A stretch of DNA of 64,000 bases. Source: Nocardiaceae bacterium. Its GTDB lineage: Bacteria; Actinomycetota; Actinomycetes; Mycobacteriales; Mycobacteriaceae. Position numbers and translations under genes: made by a program. This document shows, in pieces, positions 33,501 to 41,448 of this stretch (positions within the stretch are counted from its first letter, which is position 1; every line of letters starts with the position of its first letter). The stretch covers positions 1 through 64,000 of the forward strand of contig JAJFUQ010000208.1 in NCBI GenBank assembly GCA_021372355.1. The letters run 5' to 3'. The notes beneath the pieces are model-generated. The model did no database searches. It was not told where the DNA came from and saw only the letters and a program-made list of their open reading frames with translations.

Positions 33501-33851
33501 GTAGGGCTCGAGGTCCTCGAGAAGGTCCTTCGGGTATGCGAACCCGGCCATCTCCGCGAACTCTTCGATGAAGAAGTCCAGCGGATTGACCGGCTCCATG
33601 TCGGCGACGAGCCCGACGGTGATGTCGAGCGTCCGCATCTTCTCCTGGAACACCAATCGCGCGAGGTAGTTACCGAACGCGTCCTGCTGCCAGTTCAGGA
33701 AGTGCTCGCCGCCGCCGATCTTGAGCGTGTACGCCTCGATCGGCGTGCGCGAATGCGGTGCCGGCCGCAGGCGGATGACATGCGGATAGACGTCGACCAA
33801 CCGATCGAAGTGATAGGTCGTCCGATGTTCCAGAGCGACGCGGATTCCCAT
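30588..33851 (-). CDS. Transglutaminase-DUF2126 (putative amidoligase) fusion
   Basis: The 1087-residue protein has a transglutaminase-type N-terminal part (about 1-280) with Cys181 in GSCRDSAWLL, His230 in TDLHAWTEV and Asp246 in GLDPTSG. A large C-terminal DUF2126 region (about 330-1087) is a putative amidoligase related to the COOH-NH2 ligase/glutamine synthetase fold. Characteristic pieces are LTMGGEPTFVSIDHRDEPEW, GGTGGGNHITLGGPTPWDSP and FRHERHRA-like FCIDKLYSPDSTRGRLGLLE. Full length of about 1,090 residues is normal. It is the first gene of the operon, 58 bases before the ATP-grasp fusion. Product unknown; by family it should form or exchange isopeptide or amide bonds. Confidence 0.92.
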   Translation of the reverse strand: MGIRVALEHRTTYHFDRLVDVYPHVIRLRPAPHSRTPIEAYTLKIGGGEHFLNWQQDAFGNYLARLVFQEKMRTLDITVGLVADMEPVNPLDFFIEEFAEMAGFAYPKDLLEDLEPYLRQVDDSATVWAWADRFAGRTDQRTIDFLVEVNHAVRAEVDYSVRMEPGVQTPDHTLASKIGSCRDSAWLLVSILRHLGFAARFVSGYLVQLTADEKALDGPSGPLADFTDLHAWTEVYIPGAGWIGLDPTSGLFAAEGHIPLSATPHPSSAAAITGATGKCEATLDFSNTVTRIHEDPRVTLPYTDKQWEQIVELGAEVDERLVEGDVRLTMGGEPTFVSIDHRDEPEWMTDADGPTKRVRASDLAERLRQCFAPGGLVQRSQGKWYPGEPLPRWQIAVMWRTDGHALWSDPSLLADPWSDGEAHATDDDARRIAEAVSEAFGLSVDAVQPAFEDPLARLARLVRMPAGPPPDEPRKALVADLDASVESPTAFVLPLHRISNGWESVPWRLRRGRIVLVEGDSPAGLRLPLDAIAWDPAQEPPEQDPTVRSGPLPINPQPVIHMSGAGPAKASRTAVVVETRDGIVHVFLPPLPDLAGFVEVVAAVEGAAAQHGIPVVVEGYGPPADARLQSISVTPDPGVIEVNVQPATSFAEQCEILETLYEQARLARLSTEGFDVDGSHGGTGGGNHITLGGPTPWDSPLLRRPDLLVSLLTYWQRHPSLSYLFSGRFIGPTSQAPRVDEGRPETIYELEIAFAELARLADRAQSGEAAPWQVDRALRHLLTDLTGNTHRAEFCIDKLYSPDSTRGRLGLLELRGFEMPPHYQMAMVQALLVRALVARFWDEPLHAPLISHGPNLHGRYLLPHYVINDIADVAADLRQHGIDFPTSWLDPFTEFRFPRIGTIVVAGVEIELRSAIEPWHVLGEESTATGTARYVDSSVERLQVRVTGADQRRFAVTVNGIPIPLQATDKADVQVAGIRYRAWQPPSALHPSIEVHSPLVFDVVDLGQGVSRGGCTYHVVHPGGRAYEDSPVNAVAAASRRNRRFDPIGYTSGEVDVSRLREIQARIATDISAPGILDLRRVYAVLR

Positions 33852-33901
33852 ACCAACCGAACGTACCGGTTAGGTGTTTCCGCTGCCGTCCGATAGGTGC
33901 G

Positions 33902-34882
33902 CTACGCGTTAACGACTGATGACGCTCCGGCTGCATCGAGTGCGTCGGCCATCAGCTTCTCGCCGAGCGTGATGAGTTCTTCCGCGCGGTGGAACTCGAG
34001 AACCTTCGCCGAGTTCCTCGGGACATCGATGAGGATGTCCGGCGGATTTCCGGCTCGCTGGTAGCGCGCAAGCGCCGCCTGCATGAGTTCGAGCGATCGG
34101 TTCATCACCTCGAGGCGCCCCAGCCGAGGCTCGTGGCTCGAGGGCTCTGGGTCGTGTTCGGGCTCCATGAGGCTCGGGGCCCACCGCGCAAACGCAGAGT
34201 TCACCGGCGCCCGCAGCCGCTCGGCGCTCCGGCGGATGCGCCCGACGAGTTCGTCCACCGGCCGGATGCCGTCGCCGCCGCCCCAGTCGCCGTCGCTCGC
34301 CGGACCGTTGAGGTTGACCCCGATGACGAGATCGCCTTCCATGCCGGACGTTGCGATGATCGGGAGTGGGTCGAGGATGCCGCCGTCGGCGAGGATGCGG
34401 CCGTTGGCGATGGTCGGCGTGATGAAACCGGGGATCGCGATCGATGCGCGGATCGCCGAGTCGAGTGCACCACGCTGGAACCACACCGAACGGCCGGTCG
34501 AGAGGTCGGTCGCGACCGCGATGTACGGAATAGCGAGGTCTTCGATCTGCGTCTTGCCGAGGATCTCGCGGATCCGGTCGAGGATCTTCTCTGCCCGGAT
34601 CGCGCCCGGTTCGGACATCGCGACGTCGAGCAGACGAATCATCTCGAGCTGCGTCAGGGTCTTGGTCCACTCGGCGAATTCGTCGAGCTTGCCCGCGGCG
34701 TAGACGCCTCCGATGAGCGCGCCCATCGACGAGCCGGCGACACCGACGATGTCGAAGCCGCGTCGCTCCAGTTCTTTGATCACGCCGATGTGTGCGTACC
34801 CCCGAGCACCGCCACTACCCAGCGCAAGAACCACCTTCGTGGGTTCTGCGCCGTCCCCTGTCGCTGCGATCGCCTTGGTCAT
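33902..34882 (-). CDS. Patatin-like phospholipase (RssA type)
   Basis: The 326-residue protein starts MTKAIAATGDGAEPTKVVLA. It has the oxyanion glycine loop GSGGARGYAHIGVIKELERR, the nucleophile elbow GSSMG (Ser52) and the Asp dyad member in ADGGILDPLP. Patatins hydrolyse phospholipid or acylglycerol esters through a Ser-Asp dyad. No signal peptide is present, so it acts inside the cell or on the membrane's inner face. It is four bases after the lipase-like gene stop start on the same strand, so the two are probably an operon. Substrate unknown. Confidence 0.9.
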   Translation of the reverse strand: MTKAIAATGDGAEPTKVVLALGSGGARGYAHIGVIKELERRGFDIVGVAGSSMGALIGGVYAAGKLDEFAEWTKTLTQLEMIRLLDVAMSEPGAIRAEKILDRIREILGKTQIEDLAIPYIAVATDLSTGRSVWFQRGALDSAIRASIAIPGFITPTIANGRILADGGILDPLPIIATSGMEGDLVIGVNLNGPASDGDWGGGDGIRPVDELVGRIRRSAERLRAPVNSAFARWAPSLMEPEHDPEPSSHEPRLGRLEVMNRSLELMQAALARYQRAGNPPDILIDVPRNSAKVLEFHRAEELITLGEKLMADALDAAGASSVVNA

Positions 34883-34886
34883 GCAC

Positions 34887-36095
34887 TCACGCTAACCACT
34901 TGAGGAGGTGTTCGTACACCGCCCCGTGGTTGAGCAGCGTGAAGTGGTTGGCCTTGGAAAGGTGCAATCCGTTCTCCTTTTCGAACGGCAGAGTTCGGGT
35001 TCGGCTACGTCCACCCGCGCTCGCGGAGAGGACGAGTCCATCGCCGATGACGCGGCCGAGCGGGTTGCGCGGATTCTTCGTGATCACCGCCGTGACGAAG
35101 TAGTACTGCGCGTGCGGCAGGAACGGAACTTCCTGGACGACTTGCGCTTTCAGCGAGTCCGGGGACCGGTCGAGCCAGTCTTCGTCAACGAGCGATCCGA
35201 AGCGCAAGTCGCGGATTCCCGCGCTCCGGCGGCGCAGCAAGGTCGCGAACGGACGCGTCTCCGGCGCCAGATTGAGGGCCGCGGAACCGAAGTGTGCGAG
35301 CTTCTCGAGGGGTGCTCCGGTGTGCGGCGAGCCGAGGGTGACGACGTGACGAACGTAACGCGTCCAAGGCGCCTCCGTCACACATGCTGAGCGGGACACG
35401 AGTCCACCCATCGAGTGTCCGACCAGCGAAATCGTTTGGACCTTCACGGGCCACTGATCGACCAGTTGCGTGAGCAGTTCGCAGAGAATTCGACCGTTCT
35501 CGGAGATGTGCAGACCCGAGTTGAAGCGGATCTCGACACCCGTCATGGGTGCCTCTTCGCCGAGGCGCTGGGCGTACGTCGGACGACCGCCGAGCCGCCA
35601 AGCCCGTTCGCTCTCGACCAGCCCGTGGAGGAACACCACGATGTGGCTCTGTGCATTGGGGTACGCGGTCGCGAGCGACCAGCGGTCGAGTTCGATGCGC
35701 TTGCCGTCGACGCGGACCGACATCTCCGTCGCGAGCGGCGACCCCTGCTCGAGGAGCTTGTCGCCGATGAGGCCTTGGACGACCGCGATCACGGCGGCCG
35801 CACGGGCATCCTCGGATAGCTTTCGAGAGTTCGGAGCGAGCGTGTCGATCGCGTTCCCGATCTGGGGTCCGGCGGTTTTCGTCGACAGCTCGATCGCGCT
35901 GTAGATGCCGTCGGTGATGGTGTCGTGGAGGTACTTGACCGGCTTCGCGCCCGGACCGGTACCGAGGCCGACGAAGCCGAAAATCCGATCCGAAATCGCC
36001 CGGTGTACCTTGCGAATTCCTTCGGCGGCACCGCCGATCTCCGTGAGACCGAGTTCCGCGAGCGCACCGAATTCGGTGGGCTGAGGTTGCTGCAT
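34887..36095 (-). CDS. Alpha/beta-hydrolase (PGAP1/lipase-like)
   Basis: About 402 residues from ATG 36095 (MQQPQPTEFGALAELGLTEI); a GTG at 36119 adds eight residues. The alpha/beta-hydrolase core starts near HIVVFLHGLVESERAW, with the Ser elbow GHSMGG in TISLVGHSMGGLVSRSACVT and HVVTLGSPHTGAPLEKLAHF, as in PGAP1/lipase-2 families. The catalytic His is near the end, KANHFTLLNHGAVYEHLLKW. The N-terminal 150 residues are a helical region, TEIGGAAEGIRKVHRAISDR. It sits directly upstream of the patatin gene. It probably hydrolyses lipid esters. Confidence 0.87.
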   Translation of the reverse strand: MQQPQPTEFGALAELGLTEIGGAAEGIRKVHRAISDRIFGFVGLGTGPGAKPVKYLHDTITDGIYSAIELSTKTAGPQIGNAIDTLAPNSRKLSEDARAAAVIAVVQGLIGDKLLEQGSPLATEMSVRVDGKRIELDRWSLATAYPNAQSHIVVFLHGLVESERAWRLGGRPTYAQRLGEEAPMTGVEIRFNSGLHISENGRILCELLTQLVDQWPVKVQTISLVGHSMGGLVSRSACVTEAPWTRYVRHVVTLGSPHTGAPLEKLAHFGSAALNLAPETRPFATLLRRRSAGIRDLRFGSLVDEDWLDRSPDSLKAQVVQEVPFLPHAQYYFVTAVITKNPRNPLGRVIGDGLVLSASAGGRSRTRTLPFEKENGLHLSKANHFTLLNHGAVYEHLLKWLA

Positions 36096-36166
36096 GCCAA
36101 CGAGTGTACAAATGTTCACCGAGTTGGGGAATACTCATTCATTGAGAATTTCGGTGGGCGCCCGGA

Positions 36167-36460
36167 TCAACTGCGCAGCAGGGACGTCAGCTCAGCGAGT
36201 CCGCCCAGCACAGTGGCTATGGCGATCGCCGCAGTGGTCTTGCCACCGGTGAGGATCGACCCCAGTTCGAACTGGTATCGGCGGCGACTTTCGGCGTACA
36301 CACAAAGTGCCAGCGGTATCGAAATCCCGACCGCAATGATCGCGAGAAAGCCGATCTCGCGAACGGTCAACCGGGCCAACAACAATGAACCGAAGATGAT
36401 CGACAAAGCGGTTCGCTGCCACGCAAGGGCAGTCCGCTCCGGCGCCATCCCCGGATCCAT
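36167..36460 (-). CDS. DUF202 membrane protein
   Basis: The 97-residue protein begins MDPGMAPERTALAWQRTALS, the ERTALAWQRT motif of the DUF202 family, and has three hydrophobic segments. Its ATG follows the TAA of the preceding DUF202 gene with no base between, so the two are coupled and likely pair in the membrane. Function of DUF202 proteins is not established. It is on the same strand as the acyl-CoA synthetase and its DUF202 neighbour. Confidence 0.87.
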   Translation of the reverse strand: MDPGMAPERTALAWQRTALSIIFGSLLLARLTVREIGFLAIIAVGISIPLALCVYAESRRRYQFELGSILTGGKTTAAIAIATVLGGLAELTSLLRS

Positions 36461-36820
36461 TTACAGATCCACCAGGAAGAGCATCAGGCCCGCGCCGATG
36501 AGTCCGACGGCAACCACGATGGTGGGAATTCCCATGGGAAGCGGCTGCCCATTGCGCATGGCCCGCTCGGCGAACGCCCACCGGAACCACGACGCGATCG
36601 CCGCGCCGATCCCGAGGACGACAAGGAGAAGGGCGAGCACTTTCTTCGCCGCCGGGGAAATGGCGAGTGGCACGGCATGTACCGCCACGCCGGCGGCGAG
36701 AAAGGCTAGAGAGGTCCGTATCCAGGCCAGGAAGGTCCGTTCGTTGGCCAGACTGAATCGCGGATCGGGTTCATCCCCGGTCTCGTAGATCCAGCCTGGC
36801 CATCGTTTCGGCGCTTCCAC
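36461..36820 (-). CDS. YidH-type DUF202 membrane protein
   Basis: The 119-residue protein contains DPRFSLANERTFLAWIRTSL, the signature of the YidH branch of DUF202, and three membrane helices. Such pairs of DUF202 genes are common in Mycobacteriales (Rv2272/Rv2273 are an example). It is the middle gene between the acyl-CoA synthetase (22 bases upstream) and the second DUF202 gene (adjacent). Function unknown. Confidence 0.9.
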   Translation of the reverse strand: MEAPKRWPGWIYETGDEPDPRFSLANERTFLAWIRTSLAFLAAGVAVHAVPLAISPAAKKVLALLLVVLGIGAAIASWFRWAFAERAMRNGQPLPMGIPTIVVAVGLIGAGLMLFLVDL

Positions 36821-36842
36821 ACCGACACGGTACCGACGAACG

Positions 36843-38528
36843 TCAGGCCCAGACGACCTTTCCGGGCGCCTTGATCAACTCGGGGATCTTCGGCGCGTAG
36901 AACTTCTCGACCACGGCCCGCTTGATCTTCATCGTCGGGGTCAGCATGCCGTTGTCCATCGTCCACTGATCGTGAACGATGATGATCTTCGACAGGTGCT
37001 CGTGCGGCGGAAGGGTCGCGTTGACCTCCTCGCGGAGAGCACCGAGCTCCTTGGTGAGCACATCCTTGGCGCCCGAATCTGCAGAGAGACGCTCCTGGGC
37101 GTCCTCCGACAACATCATCAGCGCGATCGGTTGCGGCAGGTCGAAGCCGGCCACGCACACAGCCTCGATAGCCGAGCTGACGGACAGCTTGTTCTCGATC
37201 GGCACCGGCGCGACGTACTTGCCTTTGCTCGTCTTGAAAAGGTCCTTCACGCGACCGGTGATCCGGACATGACCCGTATCGTCCACCTCGGCCATGTCAC
37301 CGGTCTTCAGGAAGCCATCGGAACCGAGGTCCTCGGCGGTCTTCTCCGGGTTCTTGTAGTAGCCCAGCATGTTGCCCGGACTCTTGACCAGGAGCTCACC
37401 GCTCTCTGCGTCGATCCGGTATTCGACCCCCTGGTTCGCCACTCCGACGGTGCCCACCTTCGCGTGACCCGGGCGGTTTGCGTGCGAGTAAGCAGCGTTC
37501 TCCGTCATTCCGTAGACCTCGAGGAGTTCGAGTCCGAGACTGCGGTACCACTGGGTGATATTCGCCGGGAGCGGTGCGGAACCGGTCAAGGCGACGCGAA
37601 CATGGTTCAGACCCAGCTGCGTGAGGATCTTCTTCTTGATGACCTTGTTCAGAATCGGAATGTGGAACAGGATGCGTTGCTTCTCGAGCGGCAGCTTGTG
37701 GCACACACCTTGATAGAACTTGGTCCACAGGCGAGGAACGGAGAAGAAGATCGTCGGCTGGGCACGCTGGAGGTCCTCGACGAAGGTATCGAGCGTCCAC
37801 GCGAAGTACACCGCGCTGCCGAAGTACAGCGAAAGCGTCTCGACGGCTTCCCGCTCGGCGACGTGTGCGAGAGGCAGATACGACAGGAAGCGATCTTTTT
37901 CGTCGACGGGGAACATCTCCGAGAGTCCGACCGGGGCGGACATCATCGCCTCATGCGAGAGCATGACCCCCTTAGGCTGGCCGGTGCTGCCTGAGGTGTA
38001 GTGAAGCGTGGCAACCGCCGTCGGGTCGATGTGGTCGGCGTTGGCAGGAAGCGGTTCGGTCTTGGCGACGAGGTCGTCCCATTGCGGCGCATCCGGCAGC
38101 GGCGACAGGGGCGTCGCTATGACGGGCAGCTTCGCCGGAATAGCGTCGGCCGCAAACTTCCACAGTTCCTGCATCTTGCCGACCACGATCGCCTTCGCGT
38201 CGCTGTGCTCGAGTACGTACGTGATCGTGGGCGCATCCATCGTCGGATAGATCGGTACCGACACCTGACCGGCCATCAGAATCGCGAGGTCCGCCATGAA
38301 CCAGTGCGCACTGTTCTTTCCGAGGACCGCGATCTTGCTGCCCTCCGGATACGTCGCCTTGAGGTAGGCAGCCATGCGGCGGACCTCATCGGAGACCTGC
38401 GCCCACGTGTAGGTCGCAACCTCACCGGACTCACTGACCGGCTGCGTCAGAAAGACGCGGTCTGGCGTCTTCTCTGCCCAATACAGAAGGCAGCTCGGCA
38501 AGCTAGTTCGGTTGTCTGAACTTGACAA
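36843..38528 (-). CDS. Long-chain acyl-CoA synthetase (AMP-dependent ligase)
   Basis: The 561-residue ligase starts at TTG 38528 with AGGAG nine bases upstream. It has ANL-superfamily motifs: P-loop HYTSGSTGQPKGVMLSHEA, FLSYLPLAHVAEREAV, LEVYGMTENAAYSHANRPGH, FLKTGDMAEVDDTGHVRITG and RVKDLFKTSKGKYVAPVPIE, with the terminal Lys in NGMLTPTMKIKRAVVEKFYA. This is the long-chain (FACS/FadD15-like) group, different from the two FadD2/12-like proteins at 21-25 kb. It activates fatty acids for degradation or lipid synthesis. DUF202 genes follow immediately. Confidence 0.92.
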   Translation of the reverse strand: MSSSDNRTSLPSCLLYWAEKTPDRVFLTQPVSESGEVATYTWAQVSDEVRRMAAYLKATYPEGSKIAVLGKNSAHWFMADLAILMAGQVSVPIYPTMDAPTITYVLEHSDAKAIVVGKMQELWKFAADAIPAKLPVIATPLSPLPDAPQWDDLVAKTEPLPANADHIDPTAVATLHYTSGSTGQPKGVMLSHEAMMSAPVGLSEMFPVDEKDRFLSYLPLAHVAEREAVETLSLYFGSAVYFAWTLDTFVEDLQRAQPTIFFSVPRLWTKFYQGVCHKLPLEKQRILFHIPILNKVIKKKILTQLGLNHVRVALTGSAPLPANITQWYRSLGLELLEVYGMTENAAYSHANRPGHAKVGTVGVANQGVEYRIDAESGELLVKSPGNMLGYYKNPEKTAEDLGSDGFLKTGDMAEVDDTGHVRITGRVKDLFKTSKGKYVAPVPIENKLSVSSAIEAVCVAGFDLPQPIALMMLSEDAQERLSADSGAKDVLTKELGALREEVNATLPPHEHLSKIIIVHDQWTMDNGMLTPTMKIKRAVVEKFYAPKIPELIKAPGKVVWA

Positions 38529-38823
38529 TTCGGTTCTCCTAAAAGAGTGCTTTGGCGCAACCTACTGGATTCGGACATTCCGGTCCAGACCGTACCGCGA
38601 TTCTCACAGCCCCAACCCGGGTATACCAGCCGCCAGCGCCGTGCGGAACGTCATGCCCAGTTTCCTCAGTGATCGATTCGGATGGTTCTCCTGGGTGCGC
38701 TCGGCCAGGAAGTACCTGTTCGCGATTTCGGCTTCTTGGTCTCTCGGATTATTGTCTCGAAAAACAAACTAATAGGTCTTTTTTGTCCTGCCCCGACGGC
38801 GAGTCAGTCATCGACCGATCCCG
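38529..38823. other. Intergenic region between divergent genes
   Basis: These 295 bases separate the TTG-start acyl-CoA synthetase and the secreted metzincin. The left end holds the synthetase's ribosome site. Bases 38750-38790 are AT-rich (AAAAACAAACTAATAGG and a run of T), a plausible promoter region for the metzincin. No convincing palindrome, hairpin or RNA gene was seen. Confidence 0.4.
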
Positions 38824-41448
38824 GTGTCATGCCAGCGTTCAGCCGTGCACTCCGCCCTTCGCCTGAGCCTCGCCTGTCTTGTGATGCCCTCTGCCACAGT
38901 CGCATCCAGTCTCGTCAGCAATCCCATCGCAGCGGCAGCCACACCCGAGAAGACCGTCACCGTCTCCTACGGCGGCAAGACGATCACCGCCCGCATGCAC
39001 CCGGTGACGCTCCGCGCGCCGGGCTTTGAGGTGCTCCTTCACAAGGCAGACGGCACCCTCGCGCCGCAAACGGTCGGTGCGGAACGCACTTGGCTCGGGT
39101 CCGTTGACGGGGACACATCGGCGCGGGCATCCGGCATCGTGCGGTCCGACGGCGTCTTCGAGGGGTTCGTCGCCTTCGATCGTGGGTCGACGTGGCGGTT
39201 CCGCGACGGCACGGTCTACGAGACACGCGGACTGACGCCGCCCGCGGCCTTCAAGTGGCCATCGGCGACAGATGCCGCCCTGAACGTGTCGACGACTCCC
39301 GGCCAGGCCGGCACGACCACTTACCGCTTCGACCTCGGATTCGATCTCGCCAACGACTGGTTCAAAGATCCGGGGACCATCAACGGGTCCGTCGACAAAG
39401 CCCTCGATGCGGTCGAGTACACAGCGTCCTCGATGCTCGCGCTCTACGAGTCGAACGCACTGCTGCGCCCCGCGATCCGTCGCGTCGTCATCCGAGGCGA
39501 CGCGACGAAAGACCCGTACAGCGCAGGCGGCACGCTCGATAAGGCGAAGGCCGAATGGCAGACCAACCAGGCCGCCGCCGGCGTCGACAACGTGATCCTG
39601 CAGAGCAACCCCTCGGGTGGCGGCGGAGTCGCCTGGGTGTCCACGGCAGGTACCACGTCCGGCGTAAGCGACAACGACGGCTCGGGTTCGAATCCGATCG
39701 TCATCAGGCACGAAGTCGGCCACAACTGGGGCGCGCACGACAACCACACCAACGGCCCCGAGGGACCGACCGTGAACTCTGGCAATCAGTACGACCGCTT
39801 CGACGGCACCGAATTGAGCGCGATCTTCCGCTATCGAGCATCGCGTCAGGCCGCAACCGCACCCTTCACGGCCGAGGGAACGTTTGCAGAACCACTCCCG
39901 CCGTATGCCGCGCTCGACCTCGTTGACGACCTCGACGCGACGGTCCCCGTCTCGTTCCTGCCTACCGCGAACGACCACGATGCCAACGCCGATGCGCTGT
40001 CGCTGACCGCTGTCGATGCGACGAGCCATTCCGGCGGGACTCTTACCCGCAGCGGAAACGCCGTGACTTACACGCCGCCCGCCGTGTCGACGCAGACTGT
40101 GGACTGGGCACAGTACGTCGTCAGCGACGCGACCGGCAAGACCGCCACCGGCGTCATGCTGTTCCGCCTCAATCCCTATGTAGCGCCGCCCGCCGCAAAC
40201 ACCTGGACGAGTGCACAACCGGTGGCGGGCGGAACCTACGAGATCCGCAACCTGCAATCGGGGTTCGTCGCCGCGGCTCCGGTCGGCGCGACAGGGACGG
40301 CACAGCTGGTCCAACGAGCGCGAGGTGACCAAGCTGCACAGTTCGTGATGTCACCCCAGGGCACGGGCTACGCCCTCAAGAACAAGGCGACCGGACTGTG
40401 CGCCGACGTCGAGGGATCGTCGACGGCCGACAACACCCGAGTGCTTCAGTACGCGTGCCACGGGGGGACGAACCAAACATGGCGGGTGGCGAACAATCCC
40501 TCGGGCGGTACCTCGTTCATCAACGCCTCGACCGGAAAATGTCTTGCGCCACTGGATGGATCGCTCTCAATCGGGGCTGGTTTGGTACAGGTGACGTGTG
40601 GAATCGCACGCTCGCAACGCTGGGATCTGGGTACTTCGCCCGCGTCCGAGTGGCCTGCCCTGTCACCGGCGACGACGAATCCGTACGAGATCGTCAATGC
40701 CACCTCCGGGCTGCACGCCGGCATCCCCGCTGGTTCCACCGGCTTCGCGAACGTCATCCTGCGTACTGAAGGCGTGGGTACGCGATTCACGTTGATGCCC
40801 ACCTCCGACGGGACTTACATGCTCAAAGAGCAGTCGCAGAACGGCTGCATCGACGACAGCGCGCAGTCTGGGACCACGATCGGAATCTGGTACTGCACCG
40901 CCAACGGCCAGCAGTCGTGGAGCGTGCGTCAGCACCCGTTCGGCGGCGTCGCGTTCGTCAACAAGGGCAACGGCAAGTGCCTCGGCACCGAAGGTGACGC
41001 CTCCACCGCCGGGACGAGGCTGTACCAGCTGCCATGCTCGACTGCAGCAACCCGCCGCTGGACCCTGGCCGAGGTCGGTGGCACCACACCCCCGCCGCCT
41101 CCACCAAGCTATTTCGAGAACACGACCGATTACGCGATTCCGGACTACAACACCACCGGCGTCACGAGCCCGATCACCGTGGACCGGACCGGAAACGCGC
41201 CCTCGACGCTCAAGGCCTCGGTTCGAATCCTGCATCCGAACAGTGGCGATCTCGTCGTCTCGTTGATCGCCCCTGATGGCACCGTTTACGTGCTGCAGAA
41301 CCGCCAGGGCGGCACCACCGACAACATCATCAAGACGTTCACGGTCAACGCATCGTCGGAGATCGCGGCAGGCGTCTGGAAGCTCAAGGTCGTCGACCGG
41401 GCCCGGCTGAGAACCGGAACGATCGACTCGTGGAGTTTGCAGTTCTAG
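38824..41448 (+). CDS. Secreted metzincin metalloprotease with ricin-B lectin repeats and P/homoB domain
   Basis: The 874-residue frame starts at GTG 38824 (GTG 38845 is also possible). A signal peptide ends near SNPIAAAATPEK. A propeptide-like part precedes the reprolysin-type metzincin site HEVGHNWGAHDNH (296-308): HExxHxxGxxD with three zinc ligands. A cadherin-like linker (about 370-450) follows. Two ricin-B-type lectin modules (about 465-610 and 625-760) show QxW patterns such as NQTWRVANNPSG and RRWTLAEV. A Pro-rich link (TTPPPPPPSYF) leads to a C-terminal P/homoB domain (about 767-874, ATDYAIPDYNTTGV-like, ending WSLQF). Probably a secreted protease bound to glycan. No partner gene. 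The stop shares a CTAG with the convergent dioxygenase. Confidence 0.87.
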   Translation: MSCQRSAVHSALRLSLACLVMPSATVASSLVSNPIAAAATPEKTVTVSYGGKTITARMHPVTLRAPGFEVLLHKADGTLAPQTVGAERTWLGSVDGDTSARASGIVRSDGVFEGFVAFDRGSTWRFRDGTVYETRGLTPPAAFKWPSATDAALNVSTTPGQAGTTTYRFDLGFDLANDWFKDPGTINGSVDKALDAVEYTASSMLALYESNALLRPAIRRVVIRGDATKDPYSAGGTLDKAKAEWQTNQAAAGVDNVILQSNPSGGGGVAWVSTAGTTSGVSDNDGSGSNPIVIRHEVGHNWGAHDNHTNGPEGPTVNSGNQYDRFDGTELSAIFRYRASRQAATAPFTAEGTFAEPLPPYAALDLVDDLDATVPVSFLPTANDHDANADALSLTAVDATSHSGGTLTRSGNAVTYTPPAVSTQTVDWAQYVVSDATGKTATGVMLFRLNPYVAPPAANTWTSAQPVAGGTYEIRNLQSGFVAAAPVGATGTAQLVQRARGDQAAQFVMSPQGTGYALKNKATGLCADVEGSSTADNTRVLQYACHGGTNQTWRVANNPSGGTSFINASTGKCLAPLDGSLSIGAGLVQVTCGIARSQRWDLGTSPASEWPALSPATTNPYEIVNATSGLHAGIPAGSTGFANVILRTEGVGTRFTLMPTSDGTYMLKEQSQNGCIDDSAQSGTTIGIWYCTANGQQSWSVRQHPFGGVAFVNKGNGKCLGTEGDASTAGTRLYQLPCSTAATRRWTLAEVGGTTPPPPPPSYFENTTDYAIPDYNTTGVTSPITVDRTGNAPSTLKASVRILHPNSGDLVVSLIAPDGTVYVLQNRQGGTTDNIIKTFTVNASSEIAAGVWKLKVVDRARLRTGTIDSWSLQF

